Shown: positions 51,666-61,232 of the stretch, piece after piece
How the letters are laid out: each line of letters opens with the position of its first letter
Position numbering within the stretch: the first letter of the stretch is position 1
NCBI GenBank assembly: GCA_013178225.1
Contig: JABLXE010000003.1
Span: 186,001 to 250,000, forward strand
Reading direction: 5' to 3'
Length of the DNA: 64,000 bases
Origin: Methanotrichaceae archaeon
GTDB lineage: Archaea > Halobacteriota > Methanosarcinia > Methanotrichales > Methanotrichaceae
The notes under the pieces: generated by a model
What the model saw: only the letters and a program-made list of their open reading frames with translations
Databases searched by the model: none
Told to the model about the DNA's origin: nothing
Translations under genes and position numbers: made by a program

Positions 51666-51690
51666 CCCGCTTTTTCTTTTTAAAAATTTA
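51666..51690 (+). terminator. Oligo-T terminator after the lipoprotein gene
   Basis: GCCCGCTTTTTCTTTTTAAAA directly follows the stop codon. The runs of five Ts are typical of archaeal intrinsic termination. The gap to the convergent deoxyhypusine synthase gene is only 68 bp. Confidence 0.6.
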
Positions 51691-51731
51691 GAATAGACAG
51701 CTCTGCCAGACTGCCCCAACGGTCTGCTTTT

Positions 51732-52775
51732 TTACGCTTTCTCAGCAGAGGTCCGGTAGCTCAACTTCAGTTCAGGCTCTGCCCAATCGAACGCCGGAGG
51801 GAATTTCCGCTTGCGTCCGGAAGACTTCAGAGCCTGGACCACCACCGGCACGGTGACTGTTGCATCCGAGAAGACCTGTACCTTGCGGGCTTCTTTGGCC
51901 ACCTTTCCCCAGGAGACCGCCTCCTCGAAGGTGCAGCCCGAGAGACCGCCCCAGTGCGGCGAGTCCGCAGTGTACTGGATGGCGTAGCTGTGCCCGCCGG
52001 AATAGACGCCTATCAGCTCGGCTATCACCTCGGTCTGCTGTATGAAGTTCTTGGGAACTCCACCGCCGATATACACGACGCCGGTCTTGGTGGACTTCTC
52101 GACCATCTGGGTGATCTCGTCCACGTCCTTTATCTGGTCCACCATGACCCTGTGCCCTTCGCGATAGGCCATGACCATACCTATTCCCCAGGAGCTGTCA
52201 CCCAGAGCGGGCACGAAGATCGGAACCCCGGCCCGGTGAGCCGCGCCCAGAATGGTGGTGTCGGGAAGCCCCTTTCCGGCCATATGCATCAGCTCGCGCG
52301 AAGAGTACCGGTAGCCAGGATCCAGTTTCTTCACGAAATCGGAGATGTAGTTGTCTGCCCTGTGAAGCTCGACCTCGGAGACGAAGACATCGTAGATCCT
52401 ATCGATCTTGCACTCGTTTAGATAAGCATCATCGGCACAGGCGCTCCCCTGGAAGTGGACGATCCCCAGACCCTCGCACAGATCGTGGAACAGGTTGGCT
52501 CCGGTGCTGACCAGACAATCTACCATTCTCTCCCTGATCAGGTAGGCTATGAACTCCGCAAGGCCCGCGGGAACCATGGCCCCCGCCAGGCCCAGGAATA
52601 TGGTCGCCTCCCCGTCCAGCATCTTCTCCCATATCCTCAGGGACTGCCCCAGCTGTCCACCCTGAAAGCCCATCTGGCCCATGTCTTTCACCAGGTCGTA
52701 AACGCCCCTCTCCTTCATGGATATGGTCGTCCGGACCTTTTTGCCATCGCAGATGAAGCTATGACCGTGATCCAT
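51732..52775 (-). CDS. dys: Deoxyhypusine synthase
   Basis: 347 residues. Family motifs in order: GFQGGQLGQSLRIWEKM, IFLGLAGAMVPAGLAEFI (NAD-binding), CLVSTGANLFHDLCEGLG, VYIGGGVPKNFIQQ, and the active-site lysine in SWGKVAKEA (K291). It transfers the aminobutyl group of spermidine to a lysine of aIF5A, the first step of hypusine formation. It is divergent from the arginine decarboxylase gene, whose product leads to agmatine and polyamines, so the gene pair unites precursor supply and use. Confidence 0.95.
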   Translation of the reverse strand: MDHGHSFICDGKKVRTTISMKERGVYDLVKDMGQMGFQGGQLGQSLRIWEKMLDGEATIFLGLAGAMVPAGLAEFIAYLIRERMVDCLVSTGANLFHDLCEGLGIVHFQGSACADDAYLNECKIDRIYDVFVSEVELHRADNYISDFVKKLDPGYRYSSRELMHMAGKGLPDTTILGAAHRAGVPIFVPALGDSSWGIGMVMAYREGHRVMVDQIKDVDEITQMVEKSTKTGVVYIGGGVPKNFIQQTEVIAELIGVYSGGHSYAIQYTADSPHWGGLSGCTFEEAVSWGKVAKEARKVQVFSDATVTVPVVVQALKSSGRKRKFPPAFDWAEPELKLSYRTSAEKA

Positions 52776-52870
52776 AATGATTCCTCAAAGCAGTTGGCGG
52801 AAATAGCGCCCGCAGACGTTATAAGATTATGCTTTTGGGGACCGGGGCAGCAGTTCATTTTGCATCAAGG

Positions 52871-52880
52871 TTTATATACC
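52871..52880 (+). promoter_or_regulatory. TATA box of the speA leader
   Basis: TTTATATACC lies 157 bp before the speA ATG. Transcription would start near 52902, giving a leader of about 125 nt that contains the hairpins and upstream ORF described separately. Confidence 0.6.
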
Positions 52881-52915
52881 AAAACCGACCCTAAAGCAAA
52901 GTTCGATACGACTTT

Positions 52916-52939
52916 CCCCAGCCTCCCTGGGGGAGGTGA
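52916..52939 (+). promoter_or_regulatory. Alternative hairpins masking a Shine-Dalgarno in the speA leader
   Basis: CCCCAG (52916-52921) can pair with CTGGGG (52927-52932), or CCTCC (52922-52926) can pair with GGAGG (52932-52936). The two are mutually exclusive. The second hides the GGAGGTGA ribosome site of the upstream ORF. This layout resembles a translational switch. Confidence 0.4.
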
Positions 52940-52942
52940 CGG

Positions 52943-53041
52943 GTGCGGGCATCTTATCGACAGTTCGGGTCATGGCAAGGAGAAAGATGGAGAGCGAGGG
53001 TTTTGGCAAAAGCCGAGGGCAGATTAAATGTGGAAGGCTGA
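52943..53041 (+). CDS. Arginine-rich upstream ORF overlapping the speA start
   Basis: A GTG at 52943, six bases after GGAGG, opens 32 codons ending TGA at 53039-53041, inside the first codons of speA in another frame. Six of 32 residues are arginine (positions 2, 6, 15, 17, 19, 27), including the cluster ERWRAR. Because speA encodes arginine decarboxylase and has only a weak ribosome site of its own, a translation-coupled or attenuating leader peptide is plausible. No homologue is known to me. Confidence 0.4.
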   Translation: MRASYRQFGSWQGERWRARVLAKAEGRLNVEG

Positions 53042-54968
53042 AGATTCGATAGATCTCTACGGAATAGAGAACTGGGGCAACGGCTACTTTTCAGTAAATG
53101 ATAAAGGAAATATCGTCATACTTCCAAATAAAGACAGCTATCAGTACGCGGATGTAATGGAGCTGATAGAGGAGATAGCGGATAACAAAGACCTGGACTT
53201 TCCCATTCTCCTGCGCTTTCCCCAGATCCTAGAGGACAGGATCAACGAGATCACCGGCTCGTTTCTCTCGGCAATTGAGGAGTTCAAATATCAGGGGACC
53301 TATCATCCGGTCTTTCCCATGAAGGTCAATCAGAGAAAGGAGGTAATCGAGTACATCCTCAAGTACGGGGCCAAGTACAATATCGGTCTGGAGGTCGGGA
53401 CCAAGGCCGAGCTGCTGGCAGCCCTATCTCTGGGCCCCCCCAAAGAGGCTCTGCTGGTGTGCAACGGCTACAAGGACCAGGATTACCTGCGGCTGGCCCT
53501 GAGCATTCACAATGTCAATAATATAATCATAGTAGTGGACCTCTTCGAGGAGATCTTCGATATCCTGAAGTATTCGAGACAGATGGGAGTCATCCCCAGG
53601 ATAGGCATGCGGGTCAAGCTCTTCTCCCGCGGCTCCGGGCGCTGGGTGGAGTCCGGCGGCGAGTCCGCCAAGTTCGGCCTCTCCACCGCCGAGGCCCTGG
53701 AACTGATGAAGATCTTGAAAGACAACAACATGGGAGAGAGCCTGAAGATGATTCACTTCCACATCGGCTCTCAGATCACCGACATTCGCACCATCAAGAA
53801 CGCCATGAACGAGGCAGCCCGCATCTATGCCAAGGCCAGGAAGATCTCCGACATCGAGTATCTCAATGTGGGCGGCGGGCTGTCGGTGGACTACAACGGC
53901 TCCAGCACTGCTACTCCCTCAAGCGCCAACTACACTTTGCAGGAGTACGCGAACGACGTGGTGTACACCGTGCAGAAGATATGCGAGGAGGAAGGCGTCC
54001 CCTGTCCGACCATCGTCTCAGAAAGCGGCAGAGCCATTGCCGCCTACCATAGCATGCTGATCTTCAAGATCATCGGCCGGAAGAACGCCAAAGACTCTTT
54101 TCTGAAGCCTCCCAAAGAGGAGGACCCCATTCAGATCGAGGACCTGTGCTGCGCCTTCAAGGAGATCGACATCGAGAACTACAAGGAGCATTATCACGAT
54201 GCCCTGCAGTACCGGGACGAGCTTTACAACGCCTTTAACCTGGGAAACATCGGGCTGGAAGAACGGGCCAAGGGAGAGACACTGTTCTGGATGGTGTGCA
54301 AGAAGGCCGCGTTTTATGCCAAGCAGGCAGAGGACGAGTCCGAGGAGTTCCTGGAGCTCAAGAAGCTGGTGAGCCAGAAGTACATCGGCAACTTCTCGCT
54401 GTTCCAGTCTGTGCCCGATATGTGGGGAGTGGAGCAGATCTTTCCCACCATTCCACTCCACCGCCTGGAGGAGATGCCCAGCGAGCACGGCACCATCGTC
54501 GATCTGACCTGCGACTCTGACGGCGAGATCAAGCGCTATGCGGGAGACAGCGAGGGACGGGAGTACCTGGAGATGCACACTCTAGTCGAAGACGAAGATT
54601 ATTACCTTGGAATCTTCCTGCTGGGTGCTTACCAGGACACGCTGGGGGATTTTCACAACCTGCTGGGCAGCGCACATGAGGTCCACATAATGGTGGAGGG
54701 AACCGAGTGGTGGATCTGCCAGAAGGTGGAGGGAGACACCTGCCGCAAGCTGCTGGACTTCTTCAACTACGAGACCAAGGACTACATCTGGGAGATAATG
54801 GACCGCTGCGTGGAGAAGAAGCAGTGTATAGACAAGAAGGGGCTCGAGCAGATCGAGTCTCAGCTCAACCGCACCCTCAAGGGCTATACCTACTTCATCG
54901 ACAAGCCTAACGGAGACGGACGGGCTAGGGTCCAGGAAGCTGAAACGGAGCCACCCTGCCGCCGCTAG
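53028..54968 (+). CDS. speA: Biosynthetic arginine decarboxylase, PLP-dependent
   Basis: 646 residues of the alanine-racemase-fold class. Motifs: IENWGNGYFSVNDKGNI at the start, the PLP lysine K99 in FPMKVNQRKEV, HFHIGSQITDI, LNVGGGLSVDY and ESGRAIAAYHSMLIF, with a conserved C-terminal region. It converts arginine to agmatine for polyamine synthesis. Most archaea use a pyruvoyl-type enzyme, so a bacterial-style SpeA suggests acquisition by gene transfer. The C-terminal end (ARVQEAETEPPCRR) is variable. It is divergent from deoxyhypusine synthase. Confidence 0.93.
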   Translation: MWKAEDSIDLYGIENWGNGYFSVNDKGNIVILPNKDSYQYADVMELIEEIADNKDLDFPILLRFPQILEDRINEITGSFLSAIEEFKYQGTYHPVFPMKVNQRKEVIEYILKYGAKYNIGLEVGTKAELLAALSLGPPKEALLVCNGYKDQDYLRLALSIHNVNNIIIVVDLFEEIFDILKYSRQMGVIPRIGMRVKLFSRGSGRWVESGGESAKFGLSTAEALELMKILKDNNMGESLKMIHFHIGSQITDIRTIKNAMNEAARIYAKARKISDIEYLNVGGGLSVDYNGSSTATPSSANYTLQEYANDVVYTVQKICEEEGVPCPTIVSESGRAIAAYHSMLIFKIIGRKNAKDSFLKPPKEEDPIQIEDLCCAFKEIDIENYKEHYHDALQYRDELYNAFNLGNIGLEERAKGETLFWMVCKKAAFYAKQAEDESEEFLELKKLVSQKYIGNFSLFQSVPDMWGVEQIFPTIPLHRLEEMPSEHGTIVDLTCDSDGEIKRYAGDSEGREYLEMHTLVEDEDYYLGIFLLGAYQDTLGDFHNLLGSAHEVHIMVEGTEWWICQKVEGDTCRKLLDFFNYETKDYIWEIMDRCVEKKQCIDKKGLEQIESQLNRTLKGYTYFIDKPNGDGRARVQEAETEPPCRR

Positions 54969-55047
54969 AGATCTGGGGCAGCCCATTTTCTTCAATCGTT
55001 CTCTTTTCCTCTGCAGATCCGGACAGACTTAAGTACCCGGTTCGTAC

Positions 55048-55061
55048 AAGACTTGAGTCTT
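55048..55061. promoter_or_regulatory. Palindrome before the large exported-protein gene
   Basis: AAGACTTGAGTCTT has perfect 6-bp arms and lies 44 bp before the ATG at 55105. It may be an operator; nothing more can be said. Confidence 0.3.
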
Positions 55062-55104
55062 AATAAGTGAGGAAATAAGGTCTGAGGAGGAGGGCTAAGA
55101 GGAT

Positions 55105-58100
55105 ATGATCGGCCAGAGATTGCTATTTTATTTGCTGTTTGCCGCTGCACTTTTTCCGGCTGCAGCAGGAGAGGAGACGGGCCTTTCGGAGACGTCGTCT
55201 CCTGGGGGCTGGATGGAGAACGTAAATCCCGCCGACTACGCGCTGCTGGCGGCGGACTTGAAGGACCCCTTCAGGTTCGAGGGCGAGATCAACGCCCAGG
55301 CCAGCAGCACCGGGTATGCAATCACCACCAGCAAAGGCCTGGAGAGGCAAAACGTCTCCTTTCTGGAGCTGATACAGGAAGTTGGGATCAAGGGCATGCG
55401 AGAGGATTGCAGCGGCTTTCTCTCGCTCTATGTCGCGGTCTTTGAGACTCCTGAGCAGGCAGTAGCCTTCTGCCAGGAACATTTCCAGGACTTCGGCTTC
55501 ACCGCGGACTTCCAGGGCTTCACTCCCGGCTACAACGGCCTCGGAGACCCGCGGCTGGAAGGCAAGGGCGCATCCAGCACCAGGGGCCATATCGTCCAGT
55601 ACCAGAACATGGTGGCCAGGATCTCCGATCTGGGATGCATCAGCGAGATTCCCGAAGGGACCGTTGCCTCGTTTGCCAGGCTGTGGCTGGATAAAGTCAG
55701 CCGGATCAAATCTCCCGAAAGGCCGGATCTGCACCTGGACCCCGATCGCATCTACCTTTCATACCATCAGGATAACAATCTACTGCCCACAGAAATTTCA
55801 GCAGACAGCCAGGCAGTGGCAGTGGAAGTCGAGAACGCGGGAGCAGTTGAGGCCAGAGACGTTCGCCTGCAGCTATACCTGAAAAAAGGTGAGGAGCTGC
55901 AGCCCGTAGGCCGGCCGGCTTATGTGGGAGACATCCCGGCCGGGTCTACCAAATCGGGGACCGCTTTCTGGGACCTGGAAGGAAAGAACATTGAAGGAGC
56001 GGTTCTGCAGGCCCAGGCCTTCATGCTGAACGGAAAGGATGCAGACGAAGAGGACAACAACGCCTCAATTACGGTCAACATCTACTATGCGCATAACGGT
56101 AACAGGGCTTACAGCTGGATCGATGATACCTATAGCTTCGACAACTACGGCTTTGATGGCCGGGAGACCGAGGAGATGGTAGAGGGGCTTTTGGCCACCG
56201 CGGTTGGAAACATGCAGGCGGACGCCGATTTCCTTTCAGCCATGCAGAGGCTGCTCTTCCCCTCGACCTTCATGAAATTCTGGAACTATTCGGCAAAGAG
56301 CATGGAGATGGGCGCGGGAGGACACTGCTACGGGATGTCCGCTACCTCGGGCCTGTATTTCATGGACCCTGAAGCCAGGCCCTTATCAAAGCCCGCCTCG
56401 CAGATGAGCCTGGAGGAGGCATCCACCAACATCGCCATCTATCACCGGGCGCAGATGCTGCCCCTGTGGACGGCCATGATGAGCGACTTCCGCTTCTTCC
56501 AGAGGGATCAATCTCCAGCCAAGTGTCATCAGGCGGTGAAGGACGCTCTCAAGGACTCGCGTCTTCCAGTGATAATCGAGTTCTTCGGCCGGATAGACAA
56601 CAGCTCTGCCGGCCACGCTGTCTTGGCCTACAAGCTGATCGAGGTACAGGGGCGCGAGCCGGTGGTCTACGTCTACGACCCCAACTTCCCGGTGTCCAAA
56701 GCCAGGCCGCCCCGGCCCATGCCGCAGATAACTCTGACCCTCTCCAATTCCAACTGGAAGAACCCGAGCTACATGGGCTACATGTGGGCTTATGCCGGCG
56801 CTATTTCGGCACATCCGGTCTACAGACAGATTCCGCTGCAGGAAGTGAATGCGCTGGTTCCGTCCCTCAAGAAGAGCCTGTACGAGATGGCCGGGTTCCT
56901 GAAGAAGGCCAACGCCGTCATGGCGGTCCTGAGATGTCCTGCCGACGCGGTCTTTGTAGATGAGCAGGGCAGGAGAACAGGCGTCGCAGACGGCCGGACC
57001 GTCAACGAGATTCCCGGTGCAGAGGTCCTGACCGAGGGTGAAGTGGAGATCTACCTGCTTCCGGCAGAGGGCAGGTATTCGCTTTCCATCGCCTCCACCG
57101 GCCAGGGCAGCGTGGATCTGGATGTGATCCGCCCAGAGGACGGGTCCGCAGGCATCACCTCCTTCCAGGACATGACTGTTCAGACCGGAGTAGAGATCAC
57201 CGGCACAATTCAGGCCGGAGGAGAGATCTCGACTCTGCAGTCCGGCTCGCAATCGATCCCGCCCACCCTGGAGGCCTCGGTCGACCTGAGCGGCTTTGGC
57301 GGCGAGGCCCAGGGCCAGGATCAGGCCGGGGATAGCAGCTCAGGAGAAGAGGTCCAGGCCCAGGAGGAGCTGATACTGGAGGTCAATACCCTGGGGGGAG
57401 TGGCCAACGGTCCCACCAGCCCGGTGCAGTTCACGCTTGACCGCGCCCGCCTGATCACCAGGATTCGCACCTACCACTGGAACTATGGCTCCGGTCAGAC
57501 CCTGGGAACGATATCCATAGAGGATGCCTCCGGAAACCTGTACGGGCCGTGGACAGCCACCGGCGAGCCGGGAATGGGTGCAGTTCCGGATGCCTACTGG
57601 ACGGTCCAGCCCGATCTGGAGCTTCCGGCCGGCGTTTACACCATAGTTGACTCAGATCCCGAGACCTGGTCGCAGAACAGCGAGACGGGTGGAAGGGGAG
57701 TCAGCTGGATCTGGGGACAGAGTGTGCAGGAAAACGAGGTCCCTGAAGAGCAGATCCTGAAGGTCGATACCCTGGGGGCGGTCAGCAACTACCCCTTCAC
57801 TCCCACCACCTTCTCGCTGGACCGGCCGGCGACCATCACCAAGATACAGACCTATCACTGGAACTACGGCTCCGGCCAGACTCCGGGAACGATATCCATA
57901 GAGGACGCTTCCGGAAACCTGTACGGACCGTGGACGGCCACCGGCGAGCCGGGAATGGGCGGAGTTCCGGATGCCTACTGGATTGTGCTTCCCAGGGTGC
58001 AGCTTTCGCCCGGCGTTTATACTATAGTTGACTCCGATCCCGAGACCTGGTCGCAGAACGACGAGACGGGCGGCAGGGGAATCGCCCATGTCTGGGGTAT

Positions 58101-58419
58101 CCCCAGCCAGAGTGCGGTGGGCACAGCCGGGTCCAGCGACTGGAGCGGCACCTGGAACACCGACTGGGGGCCGATGCAGCTCCAGCAGTCCGGGAATCGG
58201 GTGAACGGGACCTACACCCACGATCAGGGGCGAATTGACGGGACCGCGTACGGAAACCGGCTGGTCGGCACCTGGTCCGAGGCTCCCTCCTACAGCCCGC
58301 CAGGCGATGCCGGAGATATGGAGTTCATGATGTCAGAGGACGGCCAGTCCTTCTCCGGAAGCTGGAGGTACGGATCGGATGGCGGCTGGTCCGGAGGATG
58401 GACCGGGTCGCGCCAGTGA
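55105..58419 (+). CDS. Large exported protein with papain-like triad and repeated C-terminal domains
   Basis: 1104 residues. Residues 1-21 are a signal peptide. A CARDB-like beta domain follows (about 235-330, [22 protein letters not shown]). A cysteine-peptidase-like core comes next, with [15 protein letters not shown] (C408), [11 protein letters not shown] (H504) and YVYDPNFP (D525), the order and spacing of a papain-type triad. The C-terminal third has two near-identical domains of about 120 residues ([41 protein letters not shown]). It ends in a lipocalin-like [21 protein letters not shown] segment. There is no C-terminal anchor, so it is probably released or surface-bound. A role in extracellular proteolysis or cross-linking is inferred from the triad only. 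Confidence 0.7.
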   Translation: MIGQRLLFYLLFAAALFPAAAGEETGLSETSSPGGWMENVNPADYALLAADLKDPFRFEGEINAQASSTGYAITTSKGLERQNVSFLELIQEVGIKGMREDCSGFLSLYVAVFETPEQAVAFCQEHFQDFGFTADFQGFTPGYNGLGDPRLEGKGASSTRGHIVQYQNMVARISDLGCISEIPEGTVASFARLWLDKVSRIKSPERPDLHLDPDRIYLSYHQDNNLLPTEISADSQAVAVEVENAGAVEARDVRLQLYLKKGEELQPVGRPAYVGDIPAGSTKSGTAFWDLEGKNIEGAVLQAQAFMLNGKDADEEDNNASITVNIYYAHNGNRAYSWIDDTYSFDNYGFDGRETEEMVEGLLATAVGNMQADADFLSAMQRLLFPSTFMKFWNYSAKSMEMGAGGHCYGMSATSGLYFMDPEARPLSKPASQMSLEEASTNIAIYHRAQMLPLWTAMMSDFRFFQRDQSPAKCHQAVKDALKDSRLPVIIEFFGRIDNSSAGHAVLAYKLIEVQGREPVVYVYDPNFPVSKARPPRPMPQITLTLSNSNWKNPSYMGYMWAYAGAISAHPVYRQIPLQEVNALVPSLKKSLYEMAGFLKKANAVMAVLRCPADAVFVDEQGRRTGVADGRTVNEIPGAEVLTEGEVEIYLLPAEGRYSLSIASTGQGSVDLDVIRPEDGSAGITSFQDMTVQTGVEITGTIQAGGEISTLQSGSQSIPPTLEASVDLSGFGGEAQGQDQAGDSSSGEEVQAQEELILEVNTLGGVANGPTSPVQFTLDRARLITRIRTYHWNYGSGQTLGTISIEDASGNLYGPWTATGEPGMGAVPDAYWTVQPDLELPAGVYTIVDSDPETWSQNSETGGRGVSWIWGQSVQENEVPEEQILKVDTLGAVSNYPFTPTTFSLDRPATITKIQTYHWNYGSGQTPGTISIEDASGNLYGPWTATGEPGMGGVPDAYWIVLPRVQLSPGVYTIVDSDPETWSQNDETGGRGIAHVWGIPSQSAVGTAGSSDWSGTWNTDWGPMQLQQSGNRVNGTYTHDQGRIDGTAYGNRLVGTWSEAPSYSPPGDAGDMEFMMSEDGQSFSGSWRYGSDGGWSGGWTGSRQ

Positions 58420-58486
58420 ATCTAAGGGCCCCGGGGTTTTGCAAGCCGGGCCCATAATTTTTAACTCTCGGGATCGCCAGAGGGCA

Positions 58487-60466
58487 GTGGTGAAACCTGA
58501 GGCTGACGTAGGCCGGCTGGCCCTGGCGCTTCCGGGAATCCTGGGAGGAGCATTTGCCATCTTCATAGGCTGCCTGGTGCTCCTCTTTTCGCTTCCATCG
58601 CTGGGACGAGAAGGTTATTACGGCTTCTTGATGTCTCCTGCAGCCGGAGCGGTGATCTACATTCTGCTGGGGCTGCTGGGCATGACAGGTGCGGCCTGCG
58701 GAGCAAAGGCCGTCCGGGCCCATAGCCTGGCGGGCGCAGCCAGCCTGCTGGGTCTGGCCGGAGCAATCATACTGGCCCTGTTCCAGGAATGGGCAGCCTG
58801 TGCGGCCTTGATGGCCCTGGCAGCGCTTTGCTGGGCTGCGGTCAGGGCCGGGAAAGGACCAATTCTCCTTCTCCTGGCGGGCCTGTCGGGATTTCCCCTG
58901 GGCCAGGCGGCCATGAACTTTCTTCCTTACGGCTGGAAGACCTGGGCGATCTCCGGAACGCTGATGACCTTCGGCTTCATCCTGCAGGCAGGAGGAGACC
59001 GCCTCCGCCTTCTGCCTCTCTGGTCTCAAGAGAGGGGACCTGCTCGGACCGTTTCCTGCATCTTCTACCCGCTCCTGGGCCTGTTGCTGCTCTTTTCCAT
59101 AGTGGCGGCGCTAATCCAGGTCCCGGCAGAGGATTCCACCGTTGACGTGAGGGTCGAAGGAAATTCTTCTGCCGATTCCCTGTGGTGCTTTGGGGGATCA
59201 GGTGGAGCCGGCCCAAACCTGAGCGACTGCGACTGCCGAAATGACGGACAAGCGACGGCTTCCGAGCATAAGTCGGTTTGCGGTGGAGATGGGCTGAACG
59301 CCAAGATCCTCTCGCCGGGAGACGTGACCTCCCACCCCCGAGGAGAGCCAGTGACCTTTCAGGCAGCTGCCTGTGGAGAAGGTCCCTTCAGATTTCGCTG
59401 GGAATCAAGCATCGACGGCTCCATCGGAGAAGGAGAAAGACTTGAGAAGTCCAACCTCTCCCCGGGACAGCACAACATAACGCTCACCGTCGCCGACAGC
59501 ACCGGAGCTGCCGCCTCCGCGTGGATCGTGCTCAGAATAGCTGAGCCCTGGATTTGTGCAAATGTGAGCCCACGGCCTCAGTACTATCCGCTGGACACTC
59601 CCTGCCGGGATTTGTGGCCCAATGGCTCCCGGAGCTGCCAGCAGTTTGAGGTCTGCCATCCCGGCCTGGACTACATCGTGGCCGAGGCCGTGGACTGCTG
59701 CGACGGCACGCCCACAGCGGGATCGGCATGCTCCTTCGCCTGTCAGAACGCAGGAGGGGACAAAAAAATGTGCCGGGGCCTCTACATAATCAAGTCCTTC
59801 GGCCCCGATGCCCGCTACATGAAGGGCTATGCCCTGTTCAAGGCCTGCTGCTCGGGCTACCCCGAGTGCACCCGCACCTGCGGACGGAACCTGGCCGGGA
59901 CCTGCTCTTTCCGAGAGGGCTTCAATCAAAATGTGAGCCGCCTCTCCTGCTTTCCCGGCGTGTGGGGAGTTGACTCCTGGAGGTCCGATGCGAACCTGAG
60001 CCAGAACAGCGCCTCTCTGGGGCTCCTCCCGGCCCACGCCACCGTGAATATTCTACAGACCGGCGTCTGTGCCGACTACTCGGCGGCTGTGGTCACCGCC
60101 CTGCGAAAGGCCGGGTACGGCAAAGAGGAGGCCCTTTACACCGCCAGCACCGGCTACGATCTGCCGCTCTTGGGAGACCATCCCGGCCACGCCTACGGGC
60201 TGGCAGAGCTTTCCGGAGATGGAATGTACCATTTCGTGGACACGACCGGCAACGGCGAGGGGATCAACCTCCGCGGCCTGCCGCATTACTTCTGGTTCAC
60301 AGGCTGCTTCCTGGGGCAGCCGGTAAAAATCCGGGTCTTCGACTGGTGGGTGGGATACTGCAGCCAGACCTCTAATTGGGGCTACAACGATGCAGGGGCC
60401 TTCAGAACCCCTGACAATTCGAGGATCGTCGGATGCTCGGCCCTGGCCGGCAATTGCTCGTCTTAA
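58487..60466 (+). CDS. Membrane protein with external transglutaminase-like domain
   Basis: 659 residues from GTG 58487 (GTG 58490 equally possible); the frame is open to 58379, but that part overlaps the previous gene. Residues about 10-210 hold six hydrophobic helices. Then follows an external PKD-like domain (VTFQAAACGEGPFRFRWESS, NLSPGQHNITLTVADS), a Cys-rich segment with many pairs (CCDGTPTAGSACSFACQNAGG) and a transglutaminase-like core: C528 in TGVCADYSAAVVTALR, H568 in GHAYGLAEL and D585 in FVDTTGN. The triad is complete, so amide cross-linking or peptidase activity outside the cell is plausible. It follows the papain-like gene by 67 bp on the same strand; joint function at the envelope is likely. 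Confidence 0.75.
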   Translation: MVKPEADVGRLALALPGILGGAFAIFIGCLVLLFSLPSLGREGYYGFLMSPAAGAVIYILLGLLGMTGAACGAKAVRAHSLAGAASLLGLAGAIILALFQEWAACAALMALAALCWAAVRAGKGPILLLLAGLSGFPLGQAAMNFLPYGWKTWAISGTLMTFGFILQAGGDRLRLLPLWSQERGPARTVSCIFYPLLGLLLLFSIVAALIQVPAEDSTVDVRVEGNSSADSLWCFGGSGGAGPNLSDCDCRNDGQATASEHKSVCGGDGLNAKILSPGDVTSHPRGEPVTFQAAACGEGPFRFRWESSIDGSIGEGERLEKSNLSPGQHNITLTVADSTGAAASAWIVLRIAEPWICANVSPRPQYYPLDTPCRDLWPNGSRSCQQFEVCHPGLDYIVAEAVDCCDGTPTAGSACSFACQNAGGDKKMCRGLYIIKSFGPDARYMKGYALFKACCSGYPECTRTCGRNLAGTCSFREGFNQNVSRLSCFPGVWGVDSWRSDANLSQNSASLGLLPAHATVNILQTGVCADYSAAVVTALRKAGYGKEEALYTASTGYDLPLLGDHPGHAYGLAELSGDGMYHFVDTTGNGEGINLRGLPHYFWFTGCFLGQPVKIRVFDWWVGYCSQTSNWGYNDAGAFRTPDNSRIVGCSALAGNCSS

Positions 60467-60666
60467 ACGGACCTCGCACCCCAGGGGGCCTTCAGCGGGA
60501 ATCGATACACGCAGCTCTGCCATTGGGACGGTGAATCATTGATCGATTCTCATGGCAGAGCACCAGGCAATTATATAATGGTTGGCTTAAAAGGGGCTTT
60601 CTCAAAGAGATCTTATAGTAATAATGGTTATACTATATGCGACAGTTTCCTGAGGTGAATGAAAGG

Positions 60667-61179
60667 ATGACTTTGCGAATGGAATCTGCAGGGATTGCAA
60701 TTCTGGCAGCCCTTCTCCTGATCAGCACCGCCGGATCGGCACAGGATGAGATGATAGATAGAGAGATGGCCCAGACTTTAGATGGAGAAAGAGTGGTCAT
60801 GGGCGTTGAGATGGCACCCCTGGAGGGAGTGGTCTTCCTGCCAGGCATCGATCTCACAGGAGTCTATATGGGCAAGCCCGACGGGGTCTATTACCTTCGC
60901 CAGATGGGAAATAGCGTTTATTGGTACGGTGAGCAGAAATCTCAGAGCTATCCGCCTTTCTGGTCGAACGTAGGAATCGGAACCCTCAACGGCAATCAGC
61001 TCACAGTGAACTGGGCGGATATTCCCAAGGGAGCCACCATGAACAGCGGAACCGCGGTCCTGGAAGTATCACAGCCGCAGGGAATGACCGTCCTGACGGT
61101 TTTGCAGCAGACCGGCGGGATGGCCACCACCCAGATGGTGAGGTTCGACAGCCCCGGCACGGGATACCTGCCGCCCTGA
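60667..61179 (+). CDS. Exported small beta-rich protein (lipocalin-like repeat)
   Basis: 170 residues from ATG 60667 (GAGGTGAATG upstream; ATG 60637 also in frame). Residues 4-24 form a signal peptide (AGIAILAALLLISTAGSA). The mature part shows the pattern DLTGVYMGKPDGVYYLRQMGNSVYWYG, then VGIGTLNGNQLTVNWADIPKG and GTAVLEVSQPQG (in parts). This resembles the final domain of the large protein at 55105 (GTW...GNRVNG). A TATAATGG-type element near 60572 may be its promoter. Function unknown; probably a secreted partner of the two preceding gene products. Confidence 0.6.
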   Translation: MTLRMESAGIAILAALLLISTAGSAQDEMIDREMAQTLDGERVVMGVEMAPLEGVVFLPGIDLTGVYMGKPDGVYYLRQMGNSVYWYGEQKSQSYPPFWSNVGIGTLNGNQLTVNWADIPKGATMNSGTAVLEVSQPQGMTVLTVLQQTGGMATTQMVRFDSPGTGYLPP

Positions 61180-61232
61180 TAAAAAAACCCGCGCAAAATA
61201 TAGAAAAGATCGCGGCTGCCAAATGACGGGCC

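Noticed and set aside
52455-53027. A 190-residue plus-strand ORF across dys and the speA leader
   Set aside because: It is antisense to the deoxyhypusine synthase gene for most of its length and shows no domain or start signal.
52972-53052. A 26-residue ATG-started ORF overlapping the speA start
   Set aside because: It has no ribosome site at proper distance; the GTG-started uORF at 52943 in a different frame has a perfect one.
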